Positions 45,396 to 53,982 of a stretch of 64,000 bases of DNA are shown piece by piece (position 1 is the first letter of the stretch; each line of letters starts with the position of its first letter). The position numbers were made by a program, and so were the translations under genes. The DNA is taken from assembly GCA_016714085.1 (NCBI GenBank), contig JADJNW010000011.1:124001-188000 (forward strand), given 5' to 3'. This stretch comes from Saprospiraceae bacterium (GTDB lineage: Bacteria; Bacteroidota; Bacteroidia; Chitinophagales; Saprospiraceae). Below the pieces are notes generated by a model. That model was not told where the DNA came from. It worked only from the letters and a program-made list of their open reading frames with translations, and ran no database searches.

Positions 45396-47114
45396 AACGA
45401 TTTTTTTTAGGAATATTGGATGATGGGATGATTGGATTAATGAATGATTGGATGGTTCGTTCAGCTTCGCTGCGTCTTTTCTTTCAAATAGTATTTATTG
45501 CTTTTTTTATTTTTTCAAACATTGACAAGACCAATGCACAGATAGCTGCGCCTGAATTAATTTGTGTAAAAAACGATACCCTTTTTTGGAATATTCCAAA
45601 CAATACCTGTGGCGCTTTTCGAGCGTATAATATTTATTTTAGTCAAACTGAATCGGACCTTATCAAATATTAACAACGATTACCGACCCTAATCAAACAA
45701 GCTTTTTTCGATCAGATGCTAATAACAGAGCCTGGTTTTATTATATGACCAGTGATTATGATTGCCCAGGACAGCAAGCGCTTACTCCCCTGAAGTATTT
45801 GCCTATGTTATTTCCAAGAATTCACCCTCTGGGACGATCACGATTGATACCGTTTATAATAGCGTTACCTATCTCGACACCACGGCTCATCCTGAGGAAC
45901 GTACAGAAACATATTTTATCGTGGCAATCGACCGATGTGGCAACAGTAGTCTTGTGCCAGCACCTCACAACACTATGTTCTTGACAGCAGAGGTAGGAAG
46001 CGCTTGTGATCGCTCCGTAAGACTTAGCTGGAACGCCTATCAGAATTGGGGGCAAGGCATTAGTACCAACAAAATATGGGTGAGAGAAAACAACGCCCTG
46101 CCTAAGTTGCAAGGTGAAGTGGCTGGTGACCAGAATACATTTGTTTTTGAAAATGCACAGCCGGGCATAGAATATTGCTTTTCGATTCAAGCAGAAGAAA
46201 ATAATACGATTTACAATTCCACTTCCAATATCATTTGTCTTACACTCGATGTAGTGCCTGGCGTTTCTGAATTAGTGGTCACCAATGCAACCATTACACC
46301 CGATAACACAGTGAATCTGAGTTGGTTCTGGAATAACAATGCCGCTATCGATGACGCAGAAATCCTCCGATCACAAGGCAACGCCAATCTTTCTGCTATT
46401 TTTTCAGGTATGCCGCCATCTCCTCTGAGCCGCAACAATAGCTTTGTGGATGAAAATGTGAACCTTTCGGGAAATCCAATTACCTATCAAATAAACACTA
46501 CGGATGCCTGCGATGTGCAGGTTCAATCCAATACCGTTACGACCATTTTTCTGGAAGTACAAAACCAGGGTTCTGAAAATCTTTTGCGTTGGACGGCTTA
46601 CAAAAATGAATACGCCTCCAATATTAGTTATGAACTATATCGCCAGCCTGCAAGCGGCGTCCCTGTGTTCATTGCTACTTCTCCTGATGGAACGTTTGAA
46701 TACAAGGATGCTGTTGATACCAATAATCCTGATGCCGTCGGCGCCTGTTATTTTGTACTTGCCAAAGTCTCACTATCCTTGCCAGATGGAAAAATATTGA
46801 TGGTAGAATCTCGTTCCAACCTTGCTTGTGCTACGCAGGATTTGAAATTATATATCCCCAACGCATTTGCACCCAATGGTGCGAACAAAGAATTCAAGCC
46901 GATCCTGCCGTTTGGGGAACTTAACGATTACAGCATGGTCATTTACAATCGCTGGGGCGAAAGGGTTTTTGAAGCCCGAAATATAGACGACGCATGGGAT
47001 GGCAAAGCGGCTGGCAGGGATATGCCGCAGGGAGGCTATGTATATTATATTCGGCTGACCACAGCAGATGGCACGAATGCCGAATATGCGGGAATGCTGA
47101 CACTTATTCGATAG
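45392..47114 (+). CDS. Gliding motility-associated C-terminal domain protein, two frameshifts
   Basis: Secreted adhesin-like protein. The C-terminus (KLYIPNAFAPNGANKEFKP...SMVIYNRWGERVFEA...AWDGKAAGRDMPQGGYVYYI) is the CHU_C/type B sorting domain of T9SS clients. The body has fibronectin III-like repeats. The reading passes through three frames: 45392-45673, then a middle frame through MTSDYDCPGQQALT, then 45762-47114. Breaks lie near 45663-45675 and 45785-45800. The signal region is odd: between MKRFFLGIL and FFQIVFIAFFIFSN lies DDGMIGLMNDWMVRSASLRL, encoded by a heptad tract, so a repeat may have inserted there or the true start is downstream. Confidence 0.85.
45415..45468. repeat. Heptad tract inside the signal-peptide coding region
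   Basis: ATTGGAT GATGGGA TGATTGG ATTAATG AATGATT GGATGGT lies within the first 25 codons of the gliding-associated protein. It has the same base composition and phase as the intergenic tracts. Confidence 0.55.
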
Positions 47115-47171
47115 GTGTTAAAAAAATCTTATTTCAAAAAAGGAATGCTGGCATTATTCAGAAAAATGATT

Positions 47172-47179
47172 TACCTTTG
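47172..47179 (+). promoter_or_regulatory. tRNA-Cys -7 promoter element
   Basis: TACCTTTG matches TAnnTTTG, 60 bases before the tRNA. No firm -33 element. Confidence 0.45.
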
Positions 47180-47238
47180 CGATTCGATTGTGAAAAGGGG
47201 ATTTCATATCTCTGATTTCCAATCTCCTATTTTAATAC

Positions 47239-47312
47239 GGTCGGGTGGCCGAGTGGCTAGGCAGAGGTCTGCAAAACCTCGTACGGCGGTTCGAATCCGC
47301 TCCCGACCTCCA
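47239..47312 (+). tRNA. tRNA-Cys (GCA)
   Basis: Acceptor GGTCGGG (47239-47245) pairs with CCCGACC (47302-47308); discriminator U73 at 47309; CCA encoded at 47310-47312. Anticodon stem GAGGT/ACCTC (47264-47268 with 47276-47280) encloses loop CTGCAAA with anticodon GCA at 47271-47273. The T loop is GGTTCGAATCC. U73 is the standard identity base for tRNA-Cys. Lies 125 bases after the gliding gene. Confidence 0.95.
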
Positions 47313-47399
47313 AGTAAATCCTCTGGTGGCAACGTCAGGGGATTTTCTATTCAAGTTCACTAATATTACAAATCGCTGCAATCAGTAACGTATTCCTCT

Positions 47400-48242
47400 T
47401 TAATCATACGCATACAATTTCAAATCCTCTATCAAGTTTATTAATTTCTCTCCGTAATGTTTATCGGTGGCGTAGCCCGCTTTTTTCAAGCCCAGCGCCC
47501 AATTTTTATAGTCTTTTTTATCCAATTTAAATAAATTGCGATAGCGATCTGCCTGCAATAAATAGCTGTGGGCGCGGTAGCTCTCCCAGTCGTTTTTGTA
47601 AATGCGGAAAAAATCCTTGTGCGAATCGTCGGTATAATTACTGCAATGCCCTTTCTTGCAACTGCGCGAAAAGCATTTCATACCAAAGTGGTTTCGATTT
47701 TGAGTCGCCAATCTACTGTCGCCCGCGTCGCTTTCGAGCAGTCCTTGCGCCAGGATGATACTTGCCGGAATGCCAAATTTGTCGCGCTCGGCCTGCGCAG
47801 TGTTGGCAAAGCGTTTGACATAAGCCTCTTGCTTGCGACGCTTGGCGATGCGCGCCCCCTCTGAGTCTTTGGTAGCGAAAACCCCTTCGGTGTAGGTCAT
47901 ATTGGAGTAGGTATTCGCCAAATTATCTTTGGAAGCGACAGGACGCGTTTCGGTTATTTTTTCATTTTCCAACAAGGATACGTTCATCGCACTCTGCGAA
48001 ACAGGAGATTCTTTTGAATCTGTTTGGAATGAAATATTTTCGGGCGCCTCAAAAATCACATCTGCTTGCATACCATTCAGATACAAGTCAATGCTGACGT
48101 CCTTTCTATAAATAATATACGCCAAGGTCACCAATACGAGTAGCTTGGGCCAATGGCGCCTGACCTTTTCATTTAATCGGCGCCGTACAACCTTTGGCTC
48201 TTTTTTGAGGTCTTTTGAAAATGTAACATACTGCTTATTCAT
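47400..48242 (-). CDS. Membrane-anchored glucosaminidase (GH73)
   Basis: Peptidoglycan hydrolase of the FlgJ/LytG type. A basic cytoplasmic head (1-33), one TM helix (LLVLVTLAYIIYRK region, about 34-47), a linker, then the glucosaminidase domain (about 140-278): FGIPASIILAQGLLESDAGDSRLATQNRNHFGMKC with the catalytic Glu, FRIYKNDWESYRAHSYLL, YKNWALGLKKAGYATDKHYGEKL. The extra pair KCFSRSCKKGHC is typical of Bacteroidota members. It probably remodels septal or sidewall glycan. Confidence 0.88.
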   Translation of the reverse strand: MNKQYVTFSKDLKKEPKVVRRRLNEKVRRHWPKLLVLVTLAYIIYRKDVSIDLYLNGMQADVIFEAPENISFQTDSKESPVSQSAMNVSLLENEKITETRPVASKDNLANTYSNMTYTEGVFATKDSEGARIAKRRKQEAYVKRFANTAQAERDKFGIPASIILAQGLLESDAGDSRLATQNRNHFGMKCFSRSCKKGHCSNYTDDSHKDFFRIYKNDWESYRAHSYLLQADRYRNLFKLDKKDYKNWALGLKKAGYATDKHYGEKLINLIEDLKLYAYD

Positions 48243-48395
48243 ACTGTCAAGGATTTATGCCTCGAAATAAAACATTTTGTTTTAATTAAACAAATTAAAT
48301 TTAAACTTTTTGTTTTAAAAAATTTATAATAACAAATCGTTCCTGGTTGAATTTTAATCATTTGTCAAAAATTAGTGTAGTTCAAAGGCTTCTTT

Positions 48396-48403
48396 TACCT
48401 TTG
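48396..48403 (+). promoter_or_regulatory. ompH -7 promoter element
   Basis: TACCTTTG, 26 bases before the start at 48429. The -33 element is weak. Confidence 0.45.
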
Positions 48404-48428
48404 CGGAAAATTTGAAAAAATAGAACCA

Positions 48429-48968
48429 ATGAAGAAATTCTTATTTGTGCTTTTGCTGGCAACATTCGCGGCAAGCGCATCTGCTCAAAAATATGGTCAT
48501 CTTAATTTCGGTAATCTGGTCGCACTGATGCCGGAGACCAAAGCTGCGGACGATGAATTGAAGAAACTTCAAACAGACCTTGTAGCTAAAGGCGAAGAAA
48601 TGGCCAAAGCATTCCAGGAGAGATACGTGAAAGCTTTGCAAGATGTACAGTCTGGCGCGCTCTCGCCGCTTCAGCAGCAACAGTTGCAAGATACCTTAGA
48701 GACACAGCGGCAAGCAATTGCTGCTTATGAGCAACAAATTACCCAAGAATTACAGTCGAAACGGGAAGAATTGCTGAAGCCTGTTATTGATAAAGCTGAA
48801 AAAGCCATCGATGAGATCGCTAAAGCCAATGGCTATGTGTTGATTTTTGATACGAGTATTTTTAATGCAATTCTTTTTGCACAGGAAACAGATGATATAA
48901 TGCCTTTATTGAAAGCAAAATTGGGGCTTCCCGATAAACCGGCCTCCACTGCGGAGAAGAAGGAATAG
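48429..48968 (+). CDS. OmpH/Skp family periplasmic chaperone
   Basis: A 179-residue protein with signal peptide (1-19, ending SASAQ). It shows the Skp pattern: a short beta start KYGHLNFGNLVALMPETKAADDELKKLQTDL, long Gln/Glu/Lys-rich coiled coils (about 45-130), then VIDKAEKAIDEIAKANGYVLIFDTS. Skp trimers hold unfolded outer-membrane proteins. This copy is away from bamA, so it may be one of several paralogues. Confidence 0.88.
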   Translation: MKKFLFVLLLATFAASASAQKYGHLNFGNLVALMPETKAADDELKKLQTDLVAKGEEMAKAFQERYVKALQDVQSGALSPLQQQQLQDTLETQRQAIAAYEQQITQELQSKREELLKPVIDKAEKAIDEIAKANGYVLIFDTSIFNAILFAQETDDIMPLLKAKLGLPDKPASTAEKKE

Positions 48969-48971
48969 AAT

Positions 48972-49004
48972 AATTGATTGATTGGGTGATTGAATTGTTG
49001 ATTC
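48972..49004. repeat. Heptad-phased tract
   Basis: ATTGATT GATTGGG TGATTGA ATTGTTG ATTCG just after the ompH stop. Confidence 0.55.
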
Positions 49005-49061
49005 GTTTTTGGGCTCAATAAATATCAGTCCTTGGCTTGATGTAAGCTGAGCAATTGGAAA

Positions 49062-50186
49062 TCATTTTCCTTTCATTTTTATAAAATGATACAACATTGC
49101 TGGGTCGAGAACGCCTACTAATTGGGCGCTGCCCTGATCATATACAGGATAAACATTATTTGTATTTTGCTGAACATGCCAGAAGACATTTTTCAAAGAA
49201 TCTTGCAGCAATAAAGATTCGTATTCTTCCTCCATAAAGTGCGCGGCTGTCTGGTCAAAGGCTTTTTGCTTAACTGATTTCATAATATTTGCTTCTGGAA
49301 GTACCCCTTTTAGATTTTGCCATTGGTCAAACACCAAAAAACTTTTCTCCCAACCATGTGCCACCGTATCGGCTACGGTTTCCATAGAATCATTCGTATA
49401 AATCCGCGTGAAATTGCTCCGCACCACATCGGCTACGGTGTAATTTTCTAGTGCAGTATCCATTCGCACCATCCGAAACTCATTAGCTGCCATCAAAAAA
49501 ACAAACACGCCAATGATAGCAATGACGGGGCTACTCTGCCAAATGCCATAAATTAAAAATAAAACTGCCAAAAACTGCCCTACATAAGCAGCAATACGCG
49601 TAGCACGCATCCTCCCCAATTTCAGGGAAAGTAAAGCCCGAAGGACGCGCCCGCCATCCATTGGAAAGGCTGGTAGTAAATTAAAAACTGCCAGCGTACC
49701 ATTGAGAAAAATCAAACCAAACAGAAAAAGATCAAGCGGCGTCAAGTCGCGTGTAAAAACATTATTGGATTTATTAAAAATGCTGAATAACTGCTCTCGT
49801 TGATCTTCTGTCACCGACAATAAATAAGGCGACAACAGAATCATGATAGCAACATTGACCAAAGGCCCTGCAATTGCCACATAAAATTCTTGCATTGGTT
49901 TTTCAGGAAGTCGATCAAGCCTGGCAATACCGCCAATCGGCGATAAGATAATGTCGCGGGTGCTCACGCCATAGCGTCGAGCGGTAAGGGCATGACCAAA
50001 CTCGTGCATCACAACGCAAGCAAATAATGCCAGTACAAAGAGCATTGACCAGGCAATAGACTCCCAATCCCAGTCGCCCGCAAAGCCTTCGTAAAATACC
50101 CATACAAAAACCAGCCCAAAAGTCCAGTGGATTTGCACTGGAATGCCAAATAATTTTGCTATTTGAAAAGAACCTTTCATCTTCAT
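49062..50186 (-). CDS. Site-2 protease family metalloprotease with CBS pair
   Basis: Intramembrane zinc protease of M50. The HEFGH motif is in ACVVMHEFGHALTARRYG (about 61-75), and the third ligand Asp is in LLPAFPMDGGRVLRAL. Several TM helices precede and follow. The C-terminal part (about 245-370) has two degenerate CBS motifs (VADVVRSNFTRIYTNDSMETV and VFWHVQQNTNNVYPVYDQG), likely nucleotide-sensing. This is the SpoIVFB-like CBS subgroup. Last gene of a run after moeA, 26 bases apart. The substrate is unknown. Confidence 0.88.
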   Translation of the reverse strand: MKMKGSFQIAKLFGIPVQIHWTFGLVFVWVFYEGFAGDWDWESIAWSMLFVLALFACVVMHEFGHALTARRYGVSTRDIILSPIGGIARLDRLPEKPMQEFYVAIAGPLVNVAIMILLSPYLLSVTEDQREQLFSIFNKSNNVFTRDLTPLDLFLFGLIFLNGTLAVFNLLPAFPMDGGRVLRALLSLKLGRMRATRIAAYVGQFLAVLFLIYGIWQSSPVIAIIGVFVFLMAANEFRMVRMDTALENYTVADVVRSNFTRIYTNDSMETVADTVAHGWEKSFLVFDQWQNLKGVLPEANIMKSVKQKAFDQTAAHFMEEEYESLLLQDSLKNVFWHVQQNTNNVYPVYDQGSAQLVGVLDPAMLYHFIKMKGK

Positions 50187-50211
50187 TTTTTAATACCTAA
50201 AAACCTCAAAC

Positions 50212-51408
50212 TTACCGATACATCCAAACAGCATATACGCTGCCTTTTTCATAAACATCTTTCCCGGCAGGTAGTTCCAGGAAACCATCTGCTTCCGTCA
50301 GATTTGCCAAATCGCCTGAGCCACCGCCCTCCAAAGGAATTGCTAACAAATGCCCAAATTCATTAGCTTCCAGGCGCACTTGCAAAAAATAAGTCAGATT
50401 CGGTTTAAAATCAACCGCCTCATTCAAAACGGCAAATTTCATTTTTGATACAGTCAAACCCAAACTTTTCTGAAGCCAGGGTTCAAAATATCGCAAAGTA
50501 CAGATAAACGCTGACACCGGATTGCCCGGAAGCGCGAATACAATTTTCTCATCCGAAGTTTTGCCAAACCAAAAGGGTTTGCCCGGCCGCTGTTGCACTT
50601 TGTGAAATAATTTTTGTACGCCCAGCGTCGCCAAGGCCTCCGGCACGTAGTCGAGTTTGCCTTCCGACACGCCACCGCTTAACAGAATTACATCAAAATC
50701 AGACAATGCTTTTCGCAATCCTTCAATGGTGGCATCCCGATTATCTTGCAAATGCAATCGGGCTGCTGGAATTTTCCATTTGCTTAAAAAAGCTTGAATC
50801 GTGTAAGCATTGGACGAGCGAATTTGATGTGGAAAAGGATTTTCCTGAACTTCCACAATCTCATCTCCGGTAGAAATGATAACGACACGTGGCAATTTTT
50901 TTACATATAAAGTTGCTTTGCCAACGGTAGCGGCCACGCCGATTTCCGCAGGAGAAAGCAAGCGATTCGCTGGCACAATCACTTCACCTTGCTTTCGATC
51001 TGACGCTTGTTTATGAATATTTTGTCCTGAAATTACTGCCTCTTCTACCAATTTTGCTATACCGTTGCTGATTTCCAGATCCTCATAGCGAATCACCGTA
51101 TCCGCACTTTTGGGCAGCATCGCACCCGTCATCACTTCCAGGCAATGCTTCGCATCTTCTAAGGCAAGCTGCGGCGCGCCGGCTACTTGCATTCCAGCTA
51201 TCGAAAATTCGCGTTGACCTTTTGCAAAAGACTGATAATCAATCGAAATGCCATCCATCGTAACCCGATCAAACGGTGGGAAGTCGCGGTCTGCCAGGAG
51301 AGGTTCTGCCAGGATTCGCCCAACGGCCTCAGCAATTGGAACAGATTCAAGTCCAAAATCAACTGCATTTTCAAGCACAATTTCACTTGCCGATTGGACG
51401 CTCAACAT
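50212..51408 (-). CDS. moeA: Molybdopterin molybdenumtransferase
   Basis: Inserts molybdate into adenylylated molybdopterin. A 398-residue protein with MoeA I-IV domain features: GRILAEPLLADRDFPPFDRVTMDGISI, EVMTGAMLPKSADTVIRYED, IISTGDEIVEV, LSGGVSEGKLDYV, and FALPGNPVSAFICTL. All are catalytic or MPT-binding signatures. Located 26 bases upstream of the S2P gene and 7 bases downstream of the repaired 4HB gene stop, so likely in one operon. Confidence 0.94.
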   Translation of the reverse strand: MLSVQSASEIVLENAVDFGLESVPIAEAVGRILAEPLLADRDFPPFDRVTMDGISIDYQSFAKGQREFSIAGMQVAGAPQLALEDAKHCLEVMTGAMLPKSADTVIRYEDLEISNGIAKLVEEAVISGQNIHKQASDRKQGEVIVPANRLLSPAEIGVAATVGKATLYVKKLPRVVIISTGDEIVEVQENPFPHQIRSSNAYTIQAFLSKWKIPAARLHLQDNRDATIEGLRKALSDFDVILLSGGVSEGKLDYVPEALATLGVQKLFHKVQQRPGKPFWFGKTSDEKIVFALPGNPVSAFICTLRYFEPWLQKSLGLTVSKMKFAVLNEAVDFKPNLTYFLQVRLEANEFGHLLAIPLEGGGSGDLANLTEADGFLELPAGKDVYEKGSVYAVWMYR

Positions 51409-51414
51409 AGGATT

Positions 51415-52090
51415 TTAGTTTAATTCGTGCCGCTGGGGCGCTTTGGGTACAACCGTTTTTGATGTAAAAATCAACACCTGAATGATCAAACCCATTACAA
51501 TAATAAATAAAGCATCCAAATTGGTAAGGAGATTAGTACTGGCAGCTTTTCGCCTGAGTCTTCTTTCATTTTTTTCCCACATCTATCTGAATTTGACTCA
51601 ATTGCGTAAGCTCACCTTTTGCCGCATCAAATAATTTTGCGAAAGCATTTTCACTTATTTCTGAAGTAAAATCCTTTTTCAAATCACTTACAAACTGCTG
51701 TTCCAAATCATTATAAGCTCGAAGCTCCCGTTTGAAATCCTTGAGCAATTTTCCTTCTTTTTCTACTAAATAGGTCGCCTCAAAATCCTTGATGAGTGTA
51801 TCCATAGCAATATCGTGATTTTGCAATGCTATCACATCCTTTTCGAGGTCTGTTTGAGCATTTTTATAAAAATACCTTTCCAGGATAAGTCGCTTTTGAT
51901 ACAAATGGTCGGTCAGATGAAAAACATAGGTGGCCGGCAATAGCCGATCCTCATAAATAGAAGAAAATGAATCATTTATGTCGGAAATATTCTGTCGTTC
52001 CCAAAACATATTCACCAATACCGCCACGCAGATAATCGCCAGCAAAAATGCGGCTTTTATCTTGGGCTGGATGCTAAATGCCCACTTCAT
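51415..52090 (-). CDS. Four-helix-bundle (MCP-like) sensor protein, frameshifted
   Basis: N-terminal TM helix (about 12-28), then a long four-helix sensor domain (NISDINDSFSSIYEDRLLPATYVFHLTDHLYQKRL...) like 4HB_MCP. The apparent stop after DVGKK is caused by a seven-T run at 51569-51575. With six, the frame goes on as VGKNERRLRRKAASTNLLTN, then a second TM helix (LDALFIIVMGLIIQVLIFTSK), and stops at 51415. This gives about 225 residues: a TM-4HB-TM protein with no signalling domain. It may modulate a partner; unproven. It is upstream of moeA. Confidence 0.68.
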
Positions 52091-52115
52091 TATCGCTTTA
52101 TTTTACCATTTAGTG

Positions 52116-52146
52116 AATGTGGCGCATTTAGTAAATGTGCCACATT
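52116..52146. repeat. Palindrome with GGCGCATTT core (copy 2)
   Basis: 14-base arms 52116-52129 and 52133-52146 with a 3-base loop and one wobble, sharing core and wobble with 7065-7093. It lies between the alkyltransferase-like gene stop and the four-helix gene start, both minus strand. Confidence 0.6.
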
Positions 52147-52203
52147 TATCATACTCAAAAATACTTGAAAAATATGAGAAGACAAAAACCAGATCAATTT
52201 GCC

Positions 52204-52533
52204 TTACTCCAAATCTAATTCCTGCGGATGCCAGAACAATTGCTTGAAATCGCGTACCTTATCTTCTTCTATCTTTATCCCTTCATGTTCCAATAAATGT
52301 TGCATCAAGGACGGCGGATTGAAATGATGTCGCCCGCTGAGTTCTCCCAATCGATTGACCACTCGATGCGCAGGCACACCGTCGCCCGAAGAACACTGAT
52401 TCAAGGCCCAGCCAACCATACGCGCCGAGCCGAGGGCCAGGTAATCGGCGATCGCCCCGTAGGTCGTCACGCGCCCATAAGGCACATGGCGCACCACTTC
52501 ATACACCAAATCGAAATAGCTTTCGTCTGCCAT
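52204..52533 (-). CDS. Alkyltransferase-like protein (ATL), MGMT family
   Basis: A 109-residue MGMT C-domain homologue: YFDLVYEVVRHVPYGRVTTYGAIADYLAL and ARMVGWALNQC. The reactive-Cys motif PCHR is replaced by VPAHRVVNRLGELSG, so it cannot accept alkyl groups. ATL proteins bind O6-alkylguanine tightly and feed nucleotide excision repair; that role is by family knowledge. It is divergent from the TrpF-like gene with a 48-base gap. Confidence 0.9.
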   Translation of the reverse strand: MADESYFDLVYEVVRHVPYGRVTTYGAIADYLALGSARMVGWALNQCSSGDGVPAHRVVNRLGELSGRHHFNPPSLMQHLLEHEGIKIEEDKVRDFKQLFWHPQELDLE

Positions 52534-52539
52534 AATTTG

Positions 52540-52547
52540 TACTTTTG
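52540..52547 (+). promoter_or_regulatory. -7 promoter element for the TrpF-like gene
   Basis: TACTTTTG, 34 bases before the start at 52581; it lies in the short divergent gap. Confidence 0.4.
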
Positions 52548-52580
52548 CGACATTACAAAATATAAATTTTTCGCATTACA

Positions 52581-53234
52581 ATGCTTAAAACAAAAATAAA
52601 AGCCGGCCCGATTACCAATTTGACCGATGCTCGTTATTTTGCTGCCCGCGAAGTGGCGTGGCTCAGTTTTGATTTTGACGAAGGTTCCGAAACTTATCTA
52701 CCTCCTGCACAGATGAGCGCCATTCGTGAATGGGTGGACGGCGTCCAATTTATAGGTGAATTTGGAATGGCTTCGGCTGTTGATATTCGTCAACAAACGC
52801 AAGCGCTGGAGCTGGATGCGGTACAAGTGAATATGTTTACCGATTTAGAAACCTTGATCGATTTGCAATCATCCGTACCCATATTAAAAGAAATTGTGAT
52901 AGAAAAAACGACAAGCCCAGAGGCAATAAGGGCAGAATTGGAATTATTTCAGCCCCGGGTGCAAGCATTTATCCTAAATTTTGAAAAAAATAACATCTTT
53001 TGGCAGGACTTGCAGGCAGGCAACCCATTTTTAATAGAACACTTACAGGATTGGTGTAATCATTTTTCTATTATGTTTAGTATAGATTTTCAAAAAGAAA
53101 TGTTAAATAATTTTTTAAATATGTTACTTCCTTATGGTTTATGCGTCAAAGGAGGAGTAGAAGAAAAGGTTGGCTACAAGTCATTTGAAGAATTGGATGA
53201 AATTTTTGATTTTCTGGAAAAATCTGAGCAATAG
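52581..53234 (+). CDS. TrpF-like TIM-barrel protein without catalytic Cys
   Basis: 217 residues resembling phosphoribosylanthranilate isomerase. KIKAGPITNLTDARYFAAREVAWLSF aligns with TrpF KICGITN..DA...GADALGF, but the catalytic Cys position is Ala. The second catalytic Asp is not seen in LNFEKNN. The C-terminal phosphate-loop region LCVKGGVEEKVGYKSFEELDEIFDFL is preserved in pattern. So the fold and maybe phosphate binding persist but isomerase activity is doubtful. No other trp genes nearby. Confidence 0.65.
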   Translation: MLKTKIKAGPITNLTDARYFAAREVAWLSFDFDEGSETYLPPAQMSAIREWVDGVQFIGEFGMASAVDIRQQTQALELDAVQVNMFTDLETLIDLQSSVPILKEIVIEKTTSPEAIRAELELFQPRVQAFILNFEKNNIFWQDLQAGNPFLIEHLQDWCNHFSIMFSIDFQKEMLNNFLNMLLPYGLCVKGGVEEKVGYKSFEELDEIFDFLEKSEQ

Positions 53235-53288
53235 GAAAATAAAACTTGCGTTTGTATAGCACATATTTTTATTTTGTAAATATTTTCA

Positions 53289-53296
53289 TATATTTG
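53289..53296 (+). promoter_or_regulatory. -7 promoter element for ArsR 1
   Basis: TATATTTG, about 108 bases before the start; the -33 element is not clear because the area is very AT-rich. Confidence 0.3.
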
Positions 53297-53403
53297 CTTA
53301 GAAAAATTAAAAGTTTACGCAGATTAAAAAATGAAGGTGTGTTTTCAAAATTGGTACAGTATTTGAAACGTTCCTTCAAAGTTCACTACAAAACAACATT
53401 ATT

Positions 53404-53742
53404 ATGAGAAAGCAAAAAAATGAAACCATCACCCTAAAAAAGGGTAAAAACAACATCCAGCTTGACTATGCAGAGCTGCGCAAAGCAGTATTGGTGCTAC
53501 GCGCCATCAATCACAAGCTGCGTCAACGGATCGTTGATCTACTGGAAGAGCATGGAAACATGACAGTGACGGACATCTACATCAAGCTACGCCTGGAGCA
53601 ATCGGTTGCATCACAACATTTGGCGATTCTTCGCCGTGCTGGTGTGGTGATCACGGAGCGTCAGGGCAAATTCATCAACTATTCGCTGGATAAAGACCGT
53701 TTGGCTCAAATTTCGCGTTTGGTGGAAGAATTAGCTGCATAA
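53404..53742 (+). CDS. ArsR-family winged-helix regulator 1
   Basis: 112 residues: a basic N-terminus then a winged helix (AVLVLRAINHKLRQRIVDLLEEHGNMTVTDIYIKLRLEQSVASQHLAILRRAGVVITERQGKFINYSLD). The recognition helix SVASQHLAILRRAG is typical. No Cys pair for arsenic/cadmium sensing (no CxC) is present, so the effector is likely not a thiophilic metal. A paralogue follows at 53983. Confidence 0.85.
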   Translation: MRKQKNETITLKKGKNNIQLDYAELRKAVLVLRAINHKLRQRIVDLLEEHGNMTVTDIYIKLRLEQSVASQHLAILRRAGVVITERQGKFINYSLDKDRLAQISRLVEELAA

Positions 53743-53786
53743 AATGTACGCATTTTTCCGATTTTTATTAATTTCACCATAAACCA

Positions 53787-53828
53787 AAAAAAAGCTGTGT
53801 GAGAGGTTCGTCCTCCACAGCTTTTTTC
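53787..53828 (+). terminator. Terminator between the two ArsR genes
   Basis: AGCTGTG.../...CACAGCT stem extended by GAGG/CCTC around TTCG, with an A tract before and CTTTTTTCCC after. Strong intrinsic terminator for the first regulator. Confidence 0.8.
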
Positions 53829-53982
53829 CCGTTTCCTCCCCCTGAGCTTTGAGTTGGCAAATATGATTTAATTGCGGTTGCAAGTCACTCGCAATGAGCT
53901 TGTTATTTTGTAATTTTGAAAAAAACAATAAAAAACGCATATTTGCTAATCTTATTTCAGAAACTACACAACACAAAAAACT

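Noticed and set aside
53787..53828. Operator for the ArsR pair
   Set aside because: Stem followed by a U tract directly after a stop codon is a standard intrinsic terminator.
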